This document shows positions 24,232-33,027 of a DNA stretch of 64,000 nucleotides, piece after piece. The position numbers and the translations under genes were made by a program. How positions within the stretch are numbered: position 1 is the first letter of the stretch; every line of letters begins with the position of its first letter. Origin of the DNA: Bdellovibrionales bacterium (GTDB lineage: Bacteria > Bdellovibrionota > Bdellovibrionia > Bdellovibrionales > UBA1609). The notes under the pieces were generated by a model. It saw only the letters and a program-made list of their open reading frames with translations, was not told where the DNA came from and ran no database searches. The stretch covers positions 789,467 to 853,466 of the forward strand of contig JAHBUX010000001.1 in assembly GCA_019637855.1 (NCBI GenBank). The letters run 5' to 3'.

Positions 24232-24581
24232 GACTTCTTGTTATCAAGAATGAAATACAAGACCACATAACCGACCAGCGTTGCCCCCAGCGACAGGAAC
24301 ATCAAACATAGCGCTAGAAAACGAATGATCCCGACTTCAACATCGGTTCGCAGAGCCACTTTGGCGCAAACGCCGAGCAGCCGCGGGTTCAGGGCTTGTA
24401 CGACTTTGTCTTCACGCGGAAGCGCGATGGCCAGCAGCAGATAAAGGGCGAGGCCAGTGCCTAGAAACAGGATGCTGATCAACCAGAGCAGACGGAACAG
24501 CCCCACGGGGATATCCAGAGTGCGGGCCAAGCCTTTGCAGACTCCAAAAATTGCACCGTCTTTTGCGCGAACCCATTTCAT
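24186..24581 (-). CDS. Membrane protein with two tandem PspC domains
   Basis: ATG at 24581 is used since GGAGGG lies just upstream. The 131-residue protein contains two similar halves: FGVCKGLARTLDIPVGLFRLLW followed by a hydrophobic stretch, and LGVCAKVALRTDVEVGIIRFL followed by another. Each half resembles a whole PspC domain. PspC is a membrane sensor in phage-shock envelope stress systems, but no other psp gene is nearby. The 3' end overlaps the rhodanese gene by 46 nt, tail to tail. Confidence 0.85.
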   Translation of the reverse strand: MKWVRAKDGAIFGVCKGLARTLDIPVGLFRLLWLISILFLGTGLALYLLLAIALPREDKVVQALNPRLLGVCAKVALRTDVEVGIIRFLALCLMFLSLGATLVGYVVLYFILDNKKSQSSDNKPSTPPLTT

Positions 24582-24659
24582 AATTACCCTCCTCTCGGGC
24601 TGTCCATGATACATAACATCCTTGAGTCCTCGTCGGCACTGGTGATAGGATGCTGACGC

Positions 24660-27338
24660 ATGGAATTACCCGATCGTTACAGTCCTAAAGACGTTGAAGG
24701 CCGCATCTACCAGTGGTGGATGGACCGCCACTATTTCAAGGCTCAGGAGACTTCGACTAAACCTCCGTTTAGCATCATCCTGCCACCGCCCAACGTCACG
24801 GGTAAGCTGCACTTGGGTCATGCCCTTAACCACAACATCCAAGACGCTTTGGCGCGCTGGAAGCGTATGAGCGGCTTCAACGTGCTGTGGTTGCCCGGCA
24901 CGGATCACGCCGGCATCGCCACGCAGAGTGTGGTTGAGCGCGAGTTGAAAAAAGAAGGCACCAATCGCCATGCTCTCGGCCGCGAGAAGTTTGTCGAGCG
25001 CGTTTGGAAATGGAAAGAAGAGTACGGCGGCAATATCGTCGATCAGATGCGCCGCTTAGGTGACTCGTGCGATTGGGACCGGCTGGTGTTCACCCTCGAT
25101 GAGGGCGTTTCGAAAGCCGTGCGCAAGGTCTTCGTCGATCTCCACAACAAAGGTTTGATCTACAAAGGTTTGCGGCTGATCAATTGGAGCCCGGCCCTTG
25201 AGTCGGCAATTTCCGATTTGGAAGTCGACTACAAAGAAGTCAAAGGTTCGATCTGGCATATTCGCTATCCTCTGGCCGATGGTTCCGGAGAAATCGTTGT
25301 CGCCACCACTCGGCCCGAAACCATGCTCGGGGATACGGCCGTGGCCGTGCATCCGGATGACGAGCGCTATCAGCAATGGATCGGTAAAGAGGTGCAGCTG
25401 CCTTTGACTGGTCGTAAAATTCCGGTGATCGCTGACAGCTATGTGGACAAAGAGTTTGGTTCGGGTGTGGTGAAGATCACGCCGGCACATGACTTCAATG
25501 ACTATGCGGTTGGCCAGCGTCACAAATTGCCCATGATCAACATTCTGAACAAGAATGGCACGCTCAACGAAGCGGCAGGCGCCGTGTATCAAGGCATGAA
25601 GGTCGCGGACGCGCGCAAGAAAGTTCTGGAAGACCTCGAAGCTGGAAGTTTCTTGGTGAAGACTGAGCCGCACACGCATCAAGTCGGTCACTGTTCCCGC
25701 ACCGGCTGCGTAGTCGAGCCCTTTTTGTCTGAGCAGTGGTTTGTGAAGATGGCGCCGCTTGCCGCTCCTGCCAAGCGCGTAGTGGAAAGTGGGACCATAA
25801 ATTTCGAACCTGAATCGTGGACGAAGACGTACCTGCACTGGATGAACATCATTCAGGACTGGTGTATTTCGCGCCAACTATGGTGGGGGCATCGCATTCC
25901 CGCTTGGACCTGCGGGGGCTGTCAGAAAATCATCGTCAGCGAAACGGATCCAGCTCAATGCCCGCATTGTAAGAGCAAAGATCTGAAGCAAGAAGAAGAC
26001 GTGCTCGATACATGGTTTAGCTCGGCCTTATGGCCGTTTTCGACAATGGGTTGGCCGGCCGACACGGAATTGCAGAAGACTTTTTATCCCACCACTGTTT
26101 TGGTGACGGGCTTCGATATCATATTCTTCTGGGTCGCGCGTATGATCGTGATGGGCTTGGAGTTCAAAAAAGATGTTCCGTTCCGCACGGTCTACATTCA
26201 TGGCGTGATTCGCGATGCTCAGGGTAAGAAGATGTCCAAGTCGACGGGCAACGCCGAAGATCCGGTGCAACTGATTGAGGAGTATGGTTCGGATGCTCTT
26301 CGTTACACTCTCTTGGCGCAGATCGCCGGCGGTCGCGATCTGAAGTTTTCCACACAGCGTTTGGAAGGCTATCGCAATTTCATGAACAAGATCTGGAACG
26401 CCACGCGCTTTTCTCTGAACGGACTGAAGGATTTTGAAGCGCCGGCTGACGGAGTGGAAGCGGTTCCCAACAAAGTCGATTTGACCGATGCGGATCAGTG
26501 GCTGATTTATAAACTTGGCGTTTTGGAAAAAGACGTCGACGAGGCCTTGAAAGACTATCGCTTTTCGGATGCGGCCAATGGCATTTATGCATTTGTGTGG
26601 AATATCTTTTGCGATTGGTACCTGGAGTTTATCAAGCCGATTTTCCAAGAGGGCGCCGATCCGGCGCAGAAGAAGGCAACGCAATTGGTGCTAGCGCAGG
26701 TGCTGAATCGTGTGATTCGTCTGCTACATCCCTTTGCGCCATTTATTACGGAAGAGATTTATCAGAAACTGCCGATTCGCGGTGAAGCTTTGATTGTCGA
26801 CAGTTATCCCACGCCGAAGATCGACAAGACGCTGTTGGCTTTGGGATCTGAAGAAGTGGCACTTGAGCTCGATTTGGTGCGTGAAGTGATCACCGCTATT
26901 CGCAATATCCGCGGCGAGAACCGTATCAAGCCGGGGACTAAGATAAATGTGCGTTTGGCGCCGACAGAAGCGCGCGCGCAAAAGATTTTGGGCGAAAACA
27001 AGTCGTCGATCATGACCATGTCGCGTTTAGAGACCTGCGAAATCGGTGAAGCCGGAAACCTAGCCAAGTGTGCCGTTCAACCGGTGCAGATTGGCGGAAT
27101 GAAGGTGGATGTGATTATTCCTTTAGAAGGACTTGTCGATATCGGCGAAGAGGTCGTTCGCATTCGCAAGAACATCGAGAAGTTGCAGAAAGACGTGGGT
27201 TCGCTGACTAACCGCATGGCAGACGCCAATTTCGTGTCACGCGCTGGTGAAGAGGTGGTGGCGGCCAGCAAACGCCAGCTCGAAGAGTCGCAAGCACAGA
27301 TCGGAACTTTGGAGGCGGCGCTGGCGCGGTTGATGTGA
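24660..27338 (+). CDS. valS: Valyl-tRNA synthetase
   Basis: Class I synthetase of 892 residues. The HIGH-type motif is in PPPNVTGKLHLGH, the KMSKS motif in GKKMSKSTGN. The CP1 editing domain (TTRPETMLGDTAVAVHP) and a zinc-binding-like CGGC...CPHC pair are visible, and the C-terminus forms the ValRS coiled-coil arm (from about 820). It stands as a single gene and ends at a strong terminator. Confidence 0.98.
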   Translation: MELPDRYSPKDVEGRIYQWWMDRHYFKAQETSTKPPFSIILPPPNVTGKLHLGHALNHNIQDALARWKRMSGFNVLWLPGTDHAGIATQSVVERELKKEGTNRHALGREKFVERVWKWKEEYGGNIVDQMRRLGDSCDWDRLVFTLDEGVSKAVRKVFVDLHNKGLIYKGLRLINWSPALESAISDLEVDYKEVKGSIWHIRYPLADGSGEIVVATTRPETMLGDTAVAVHPDDERYQQWIGKEVQLPLTGRKIPVIADSYVDKEFGSGVVKITPAHDFNDYAVGQRHKLPMINILNKNGTLNEAAGAVYQGMKVADARKKVLEDLEAGSFLVKTEPHTHQVGHCSRTGCVVEPFLSEQWFVKMAPLAAPAKRVVESGTINFEPESWTKTYLHWMNIIQDWCISRQLWWGHRIPAWTCGGCQKIIVSETDPAQCPHCKSKDLKQEEDVLDTWFSSALWPFSTMGWPADTELQKTFYPTTVLVTGFDIIFFWVARMIVMGLEFKKDVPFRTVYIHGVIRDAQGKKMSKSTGNAEDPVQLIEEYGSDALRYTLLAQIAGGRDLKFSTQRLEGYRNFMNKIWNATRFSLNGLKDFEAPADGVEAVPNKVDLTDADQWLIYKLGVLEKDVDEALKDYRFSDAANGIYAFVWNIFCDWYLEFIKPIFQEGADPAQKKATQLVLAQVLNRVIRLLHPFAPFITEEIYQKLPIRGEALIVDSYPTPKIDKTLLALGSEEVALELDLVREVITAIRNIRGENRIKPGTKINVRLAPTEARAQKILGENKSSIMTMSRLETCEIGEAGNLAKCAVQPVQIGGMKVDVIIPLEGLVDIGEEVVRIRKNIEKLQKDVGSLTNRMADANFVSRAGEEVVAASKRQLEESQAQIGTLEAALARLM

Positions 27339-27340
27339 TT

Positions 27341-27364
27341 CAAGGGCCGACTTGTCGGCCCTTG
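27341..27364. terminator. Hairpin terminator between valS and the convergent gene
   Basis: A perfect 10-bp stem (27341-27350 with 27355-27364) with loop CTTG begins 2 nt after the valS stop. The T tract is weak (TCTTG), so it may act in both directions mainly as a strong block. Confidence 0.75.
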
Positions 27365-27385
27365 TCTTGCGCGCTCTGAAGCGGT

Positions 27386-28060
27386 CTACTCCGCGGCCTG
27401 GGCGATACCATCACCCTGTACGAAGTAGTGGTACGAACTATTGATGTCCTTCACGATGGTTTTCACCTGCCACTTCATGTTCAGCTCGAGACCGGCAATG
27501 GGATCTTCACTCGTACCGAGGTTCACCGCCTGGCCGACTTCAACAACCGCATTGAAGTTAAATCCCCAGCTCACATTCAGCTCTGCCGGCATCACTGTGA
27601 CATTGGCTAGGTACTGACCTTTGCCCTTGCTGCCGCCGCCATAAGTGTAGTGCAGGCGAAAACGGAACTTCACTACTTCCATACCGAAACCGTTTTTATA
27701 AACTGTCTCGTAGGTTTGAACTTTTGGCGCTTTCCATTGTTCAAGGTCTGACCAGCAGCTCAGACCGCGCGGCAAAGCCGAAATCACCGGAGTCTTCACA
27801 TTGACCACGGGTTTGTTGGCTTCCGCGATCTGCCAAACTTTTGTTCCGACGGCTACAATCTGATCCCAGTTCACCAATAGTTCATCGACTACGCCATTTA
27901 GCTTAACGCAATTGTCGTCGTCGGCCACTAGGCCCGAGGTCAATGTCTGCTCATCGATTTGTGTCGTGGTGACGGATGAAATTTCCCACGGCGCCCAAGT
28001 GCTGTCAGCCTGGGCCATGGATGCGCTAAACGCAGCGAAAACGAGTAACGAACGAAACAT
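27386..28060 (-). CDS. Secreted protein of unknown function
   Basis: The 224-residue protein has a signal peptide (MFRSLLVFAAFSASMAQA) and two Cys (NCVKL and SCWSD). The second half has alternating strands (KFRFRLHYTYGGGSKGKGQYLANV, WGFNFNAVVEV) that suggest a beta-rich periplasmic or outer-membrane protein. No family was recognised. The ATG comes 4 nt after GGGAGGGA, which is the 3' arm of a perfect hairpin. The upstream neighbour on the same strand is another envelope protein. Confidence 0.75.
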   Translation of the reverse strand: MFRSLLVFAAFSASMAQADSTWAPWEISSVTTTQIDEQTLTSGLVADDDNCVKLNGVVDELLVNWDQIVAVGTKVWQIAEANKPVVNVKTPVISALPRGLSCWSDLEQWKAPKVQTYETVYKNGFGMEVVKFRFRLHYTYGGGSKGKGQYLANVTVMPAELNVSWGFNFNAVVEVGQAVNLGTSEDPIAGLELNMKWQVKTIVKDINSSYHYFVQGDGIAQAAE

Positions 28061-28064
28061 AAAA

Positions 28065-28086
28065 TCCCTCCCCTGATAGGGAGGGA
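28065..28086 (-). promoter_or_regulatory. Hairpin holding the ribosome binding site of the 28.06 kb gene
   Basis: A perfect 8-bp stem (28065-28072 with 28079-28086, six-base loop). On the minus strand the 3' arm GGGAGGGA is the ribosome binding site and is followed by TTTT and ATG. The same hairpin plus TTTT could also work as a terminator for the preceding barrel gene, so the two roles may be coupled. Confidence 0.5.
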
Positions 28087-28122
28087 CTGTAATCGCGGGG
28101 CGCTTAGAAAAGCAAGGCGGGC

Positions 28123-28677
28123 TTAGAAATAGTAGCCGCCGGTGAGAGTCACGTGATTGACCAGGCTCGAACTCGATACAATGATGTCGCGTGAGATGCG
28201 CGATGTGGACCAGTCCACGCCCAGCGCCAAGCCGGCGGAGAAATCATTTTTGAAACGGCGTGCATAACCATAGGTCGCGCCCAGCATTGCAAAGGGGTCG
28301 GTGCCGTTGAGCGTGTCGGCGTTGAAAAAGCCCTGCGTGATAGCCGCTTCGATATAGATGATGTTCTCAGCGTTCAAGATTGGAAAGCGACCGAACACTT
28401 GACCCATGTACGTTTCCGAACCGCGACCGTAGTCGATCGGGATCAAGCCACGTGCGCCGAGGGTGAAGCCGTTGGCAAAGTCATGCGCGATCACCATGTT
28501 GGTGAAGCGGCTACCATTGTTGATGGAGCTCATAGAGAAGCCCACTTCGGTGAAGTTGTTCTTGGTGAAGTCGATAGACTTCTCGCCGGTGAGTTTATAA
28601 GTCACCGCACCAACTTCATCCTCAGCCAAAGCGGGAAGTGACAGAACGAACAGTAGAGAAAGAAAAAGCGCTTTCAT
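28123..28677 (-). CDS. Small outer-membrane beta-barrel protein, unknown function
   Basis: ATG 28677 gives a signal peptide (MKALFLSLLFVLSLPALA) behind GAGGAGA; the frame remains open further upstream without a start signal. The 184-residue chain alternates polar and hydrophobic residues with Gly-Tyr rich turns (GSETYMGQVFGRFP, GATYGYARRF) and ends in an aromatic residue (GYYF), the usual outer-membrane assembly signal. An eight-stranded barrel is likely. It may share a transcript with the next gene downstream. Confidence 0.75.
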   Translation of the reverse strand: MKALFLSLLFVLSLPALAEDEVGAVTYKLTGEKSIDFTKNNFTEVGFSMSSINNGSRFTNMVIAHDFANGFTLGARGLIPIDYGRGSETYMGQVFGRFPILNAENIIYIEAAITQGFFNADTLNGTDPFAMLGATYGYARRFKNDFSAGLALGVDWSTSRISRDIIVSSSSLVNHVTLTGGYYF

Positions 28678-28747
28678 AGTTGAGTCTCCTCGTAGATGTC
28701 CGATGACCGTACATTCGGACACCAGATCGCGTATATTTCCGGAAATG

Positions 28748-29701
28748 TTAGGCCCTACCTTTTTTAGGGTCAAGACCGATATCGCGGAGGCGTTCCATGA
28801 GGAAATCGTTGGCTAGGATGTCGGGGTATTTGGCATCGGTGCCGCGGCAAGAGGGGATGCAGCTCAGCACGGCGTCTGGGTTGGGATGCATAAAGAACGG
28901 CATCGAGTAGCGGCTGGTGTTAGGGCCGCTCGGGTTGACCACGCGATGAGTGGTGGAGGGAATCACTTCGTTGGTGATCCGCGCCAACATATCGCCCGAG
29001 TCGACAATGATGTTGTCGGGAGCCGTGTCCACCGGCAGCCAATGGCCGTCGCGAGTGAGGAGTTCAAGCCCCGAGGTCGATGCACTCACCAATAAGGTGA
29101 TCAGATTGATATCCTCGTGGGCAGCGGCGCGAATGCAGTTCTTGTAGGCGCCTTCTGGAATCGGTGGGTAGTGCAGTAGACGAAGGATCGAAGAGCCGCG
29201 ATCGGTCATACGAGTGAAGTAGTCACGCTCCACATCGAGCGGCATCGTCAACGCCTGCAACATAATCCTTCCGGTATCGTCCAGCGCTTGAAACATACGT
29301 TTGAACACGGGCTCGAACTCGGGCAAAGCGGTCGGCCAGATATTGTCGGCGAAGAAGGACTTCAACGGATCGCTGGCGGGAAGCTCGCGTCCCACATGCC
29401 AGAACTCCTTCAAATCGGGATACTTGTTGTTCTTAGCATGCTCTTTACCAAACGGCGTGTAACCGCGCACACCGCCGCCTGCAGGGGAGATGTAGGACTC
29501 TTTGACGTCTAAAGGCAGGGCAAAAAGCCTCTCACTGAGGTTGTAGGCCTGGCGCAGCAACCCGACATCGATGGGGTGATCTTTCAGAATGATAAAACCG
29601 TACTCTTTCAATCCGCTAAACAACTGATCGATAAAGCGGGTCTTTTCAGCGGCACTGCCCTCGGTATAAGCGCGTAAGGATAACTCAGGAACCTTCTGCA
29701 T
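28748..29701 (-). CDS. 2-oxoglutarate/Fe(II)-dependent oxygenase, isopenicillin N synthase group
   Basis: A 317-residue enzyme with the N-terminal DIOX_N part (LRAYTEGSAAEKTRFIDQLF, FIILKDHPID) and the iron-binding facial triad His-x-Asp...His in AHEDINLITLL and STTHRVV, followed by RYS, which would bind 2-oxoglutarate. The family hydroxylates or oxidises small metabolites; the substrate is unknown. ATG 29701 follows AGGGGG by about 9 nt; an in-frame TTG at 29707 is too close to it. A TTGACA promoter element lies in the divergent gap. Confidence 0.88.
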   Translation of the reverse strand: MQKVPELSLRAYTEGSAAEKTRFIDQLFSGLKEYGFIILKDHPIDVGLLRQAYNLSERLFALPLDVKESYISPAGGGVRGYTPFGKEHAKNNKYPDLKEFWHVGRELPASDPLKSFFADNIWPTALPEFEPVFKRMFQALDDTGRIMLQALTMPLDVERDYFTRMTDRGSSILRLLHYPPIPEGAYKNCIRAAAHEDINLITLLVSASTSGLELLTRDGHWLPVDTAPDNIIVDSGDMLARITNEVIPSTTHRVVNPSGPNTSRYSMPFFMHPNPDAVLSCIPSCRGTDAKYPDILANDFLMERLRDIGLDPKKGRA

Positions 29702-29722
29702 ACTCAATCCCCCTTCACGCCG

Positions 29723-29773
29723 GTTGTATATCTGCCTAATTAATTGTCAAGCGGCGCTCTTCTTAAGTATCCT
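29723..29773. promoter_or_regulatory. Divergent promoters sharing one -35 region
   Basis: Plus strand: TTGTCA (29744-29749), 18 nt, TATCCT (29768-29773), ending about 30 nt before the lipoprotein ATG. Minus strand: TTGACA (29750-29745), 16 nt, TACAAC (29728-29723), just before the oxygenase start. The two -35 elements occupy the same seven bases, so only one polymerase could bind at a time. Matches are by eye to the sigma-70 consensus. Confidence 0.5.
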
Positions 29774-29804
29774 TATTGAAGCTTAAACATCGAGGAGTGC
29801 AAGG

Positions 29805-30596
29805 ATGCGCGTAAGACTCTCTATCTTCACCGTGGTGACGGCTGTTTCTGTTGTGGCTTGCGGTATTAAGCCAAACACAAAAGCGCGTGAACGCGGAGGT
29901 CTTTCCGAGACGGACTATCAAGCCATCAAAGGACTCAACGCCATGTTGATGGACAATGAAGATGCGATCAGCTTGGTGTTCCATCCTAAGTCCATGGTCA
30001 GCGGCAAAGCCACGGAGATGTCCAAGGCCATCGCGGCGGGCGATTGCGTCGCCACTCGTAATGAGTCGCCAGAAGATGGCTTCGACAAAGGCAAAGCGGT
30101 GCAGGAGTTCCAGGGCTCTGACAAATGCCCGATCTACAGCAAGCGTGAATGGGAATACCGTGCGGCTAATCGAGAGTTTCTGATGCGTCATTTCTACTAT
30201 GTAAAACCCGAGCACAAGGCTTTTTATAACGCCAGCGGCGTGCGCTCGCTGAGCTCAGGCAATGGCCGGCTCTGGGTCACGCGTTTAAATGATGGCACTC
30301 AGCGCATTCTTGGCCGTAAGAACTACGAACTCTTTCAGTTGGCCGATGGTCAAAAACTAAGGGTAGAGATTGTCACCAACCAAACTTACCGTGGTAACGC
30401 GGGCGGTGGCGCTGTGACTATAGCGATCGCAGGCAGTGGTTGGTCTCGCAGCGGTTCGGTGACATGGAAAGCATCTGATTTCTCAGATCGCACTTACATG
30501 GCCGAGAGCGGTCAGATCGAGCGTGAGAACTTCCTGGAGCTGTTTTCCTTCTTCCGTCTGGATGAAATCGTGGATAATTCCGAGCGGATGCGGTAG
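29805..30596 (+). CDS. Lipoprotein of unknown function
   Basis: The 263-residue protein has a lipoprotein signal ending SVVAC (Cys19). The mature part begins with a basic stretch, then a helical segment (about 35-60), and a later beta-rich part with GNAGGGAVTIAIAGSGWSRSGS. Two further Cys residues (DCVATR, KCPIYS) may pair. No family was recognised. GAGGAG precedes the ATG. It is divergent from the oxygenase gene and followed after 12 bp by rnr, which may be co-transcribed. Confidence 0.75.
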   Translation: MRVRLSIFTVVTAVSVVACGIKPNTKARERGGLSETDYQAIKGLNAMLMDNEDAISLVFHPKSMVSGKATEMSKAIAAGDCVATRNESPEDGFDKGKAVQEFQGSDKCPIYSKREWEYRAANREFLMRHFYYVKPEHKAFYNASGVRSLSSGNGRLWVTRLNDGTQRILGRKNYELFQLADGQKLRVEIVTNQTYRGNAGGGAVTIAIAGSGWSRSGSVTWKASDFSDRTYMAESGQIERENFLELFSFFRLDEIVDNSERMR

Positions 30597-30608
30597 AGCT
30601 AGAATCTG

Positions 30609-32984
30609 ATGAAGAAAAGCCATCGTGAATCCGAAGGCATAGTGAAGCGCCATCCCGATGGCTTCGGTTTTTTTATTCCTGACGATACGGACCATCCCGA
30701 CGTTTACATTCCCCGCCCTAGCATGAAGGGCATAATGTCTAACGACCGCGTGCGTGTGCGCATAGAGCGTGAACGTGGCGGCGAACGCTTTCGCGGCGAA
30801 ATCGTCGAGGTCCTTCACCGCGCCTTTACGCGGGTGATGGGACAGTATCATGAAACTTCCCCGCACAAAGGTATCTTACTCGACAAGAGCTTCTCTTGGG
30901 GTGAGGACCTGAACGTGACGGTGCCGTCTCACTTGCAGCCGAAAAAGGGCGAGTTGGTGGTCGTGCAGATTGAAGACTATCCGGACTCTGCTCGTGGTTT
31001 TAGCGGCAAAGTGATTTCGGTGATCGGCGATGTGGCCGATCCACTCAACGATTCCCTACGTATGCTCCATGCGCATTCGATTCCGTTTGAGTTCAGCAAG
31101 GCCACCATGAAAGAGGCCGAAGCGCTAGCTCCCGAAGTGACGGAGCGTGATTGGGCTGGGCGCGTGGATTTACGTGGATTGCCGATCATCACAATTGATG
31201 GCAAAACGGCCAAAGATTTTGATGATGCGGTTTTGACCGAGACCACATCGCGCGGTTTTCACCTTATCGTCGCCATTGCCGACGTCAGCCATTATGTCCG
31301 CCCGGGTTCGGCTATCGATGAAGACGCCTACTTACGTGGAACGTCGACCTACTTCCCGAACTTTGTATCGCCCATGTTGCCCGAGAAACTAAGCAACGAG
31401 CTGTGCTCACTTAAGCCGCACGTGCCGCGATTGGCTTTGGTGGCGGATATGCAGCTCGACTTTCAAGGTCAGCTGCTTGAAACCAAGCTTTACGAAGCGG
31501 TCATTCAAAGTGCGGCTCGCGTGACTTATGGTGAAGCACAACAGATTTTGGAAGGACATACTCCGCAGGAGTTCCAGCATGTGGCGCAAAATATCCAGCG
31601 TTGCGCCGATCTGGCCAAAGTTTTGATGGCCAAGCGTTTGCGCGAAGGTTCGCTGGATCTGGATTTGCCGGAAACCCAAATTGAAGTGGATGAGACCGGA
31701 GTTCCGGTCGATATCATGCAGTCCGAACGCCTCTTTGCCCATCGTTTGATCGAAGAGCTGATGTTGATGGCCAACGTGGCCGTGGCTCGCTTTTTCAAAG
31801 AGCAGAATGTCGATGCGCTTTATCGCATCCACGAAGAGCCGCGCGCGGAAGCCATGCAGAACTTCGCCAACTTCCTCAAGGCTTTTGGTTACAAGCACAA
31901 GCTGAGCGGTGGCCACTTGGCTAAAAAGATTTCGCAAGCGTTGGAGCACTTCAAAGGCCACCCTAAAGAGCATATTCTGAATATGCTGGCGCTGCGTTCG
32001 TTGATGCAGGCCAAGTACTCGCCCAACAACGTAGGGCACTTTGGGTTGGGTTTTCCAGACTACACGCACTTCACTTCGCCGATTCGCCGCTATCCGGATT
32101 TGATTGTGCATCGGCTGATCAAAGCGGTGCTATATCCGAAGAAGGGTTACAGCCTAATGTCGATGGCGGACCTTGAGACCGCGGGCACCATGACGAGTGC
32201 CTGTGAGCAGCGCTCGGTCAAAGCCGAACGACAGATCCACTCGATCAAAAAGTCGCGCTTTATGTCGACTCACCTGGGCGAAGAGTTCGATGGAGTGATC
32301 AGCTCAGTCACCAAATTCGGTCTGTTTGTTTTGCTACGCCAGTTTGATGTGGACGGCTTGATCCGCGTTGAAGATTTGGGGGGGGATCGGTTTGATTTTG
32401 ATGAGGAGACCTTGCGTTTAGTGGGCCGACGCTCGGGCATGGTCTATGAGATCGGTGAGCCCCTGCGCGTGCAGGTGGCCAGCACGGATATCGAGCTTGG
32501 TCAGATTAATTTTGTTTTAGCGGATCAGGCGGTCAAAGGCCCCGATCGTATAAAACGCCTGTTCGGCGGCCAGGAAGAAGGAAGCCCCCGCCGTGGTGGT
32601 CAGACGAGGGAAGACTCGCGTTCGCGTAGAAGCGAATCGCGACCACGTCGCGAGGACTCGCGCCGAGAGGGTGCACGCCGGGAGGACTCGCGCCCTGGAA
32701 AAAAGAAATCGCGTAAGCTTGGTTTTCAACGCCACGATAGCGGTAAGCGATTTGCTCGTTCGCATGAGGACGAAAATGAGCGTCCGCGCGAAGACAGCGG
32801 GGGCGAGAAAGCTCCCGGCCGTCGTTTTAGCTTTAGTGAAGCTTTCAAATCACGTAAGCAGTTCAAGGTCGGTTTCGTATCCAAGTTCGCTAAGAAAAAA
32901 GACAAGGATAAGGATCAAGGAGAAGGCCGTGGCAGTGGCGGCGGCTCTGGCGGCGGCAAATCTAAGCCTCGTAGAGGCAAGTAA
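30609..32984 (+). CDS. rnr: Ribonuclease R
   Basis: A 3'-5' exoribonuclease of 791 residues: N-terminal cold-shock-like RNA-binding segments, the catalytic RNB domain from about 165 with DGKTAKDFDDAV (about 198-209, metal-binding Asp residues), HFTSPIRRYPDLIVHR, and a C-terminal S1 domain. The last 130 residues are low complexity: Arg/Glu/Asp/Ser repeats of REDSR type, then Lys- and Gly-rich stretches. Such basic tails help unwind structured RNA but are unusually long and repetitive here. It lies 12 bp behind the lipoprotein gene. Confidence 0.95.
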   Translation: MKKSHRESEGIVKRHPDGFGFFIPDDTDHPDVYIPRPSMKGIMSNDRVRVRIERERGGERFRGEIVEVLHRAFTRVMGQYHETSPHKGILLDKSFSWGEDLNVTVPSHLQPKKGELVVVQIEDYPDSARGFSGKVISVIGDVADPLNDSLRMLHAHSIPFEFSKATMKEAEALAPEVTERDWAGRVDLRGLPIITIDGKTAKDFDDAVLTETTSRGFHLIVAIADVSHYVRPGSAIDEDAYLRGTSTYFPNFVSPMLPEKLSNELCSLKPHVPRLALVADMQLDFQGQLLETKLYEAVIQSAARVTYGEAQQILEGHTPQEFQHVAQNIQRCADLAKVLMAKRLREGSLDLDLPETQIEVDETGVPVDIMQSERLFAHRLIEELMLMANVAVARFFKEQNVDALYRIHEEPRAEAMQNFANFLKAFGYKHKLSGGHLAKKISQALEHFKGHPKEHILNMLALRSLMQAKYSPNNVGHFGLGFPDYTHFTSPIRRYPDLIVHRLIKAVLYPKKGYSLMSMADLETAGTMTSACEQRSVKAERQIHSIKKSRFMSTHLGEEFDGVISSVTKFGLFVLLRQFDVDGLIRVEDLGGDRFDFDEETLRLVGRRSGMVYEIGEPLRVQVASTDIELGQINFVLADQAVKGPDRIKRLFGGQEEGSPRRGGQTREDSRSRRSESRPRREDSRREGARREDSRPGKKKSRKLGFQRHDSGKRFARSHEDENERPREDSGGEKAPGRRFSFSEAFKSRKQFKVGFVSKFAKKKDKDKDQGEGRGSGGGSGGGKSKPRRGK

Positions 32985-33027
32985 ATCTCGTTGTGCCGCG
33001 TAAATAGACCTGGTACTTCTCACCTCG

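Noticed and set aside
25056..25877. Long open frame antisense to valS
   Set aside because: Basic, His- and Arg-rich product with no motif; it mirrors valS codon use and lies fully inside a certain gene.
31407..32111. Long open frame antisense to rnr
   Set aside because: Opposite a conserved RNB domain; product is His/Gln/Arg-rich without family features.
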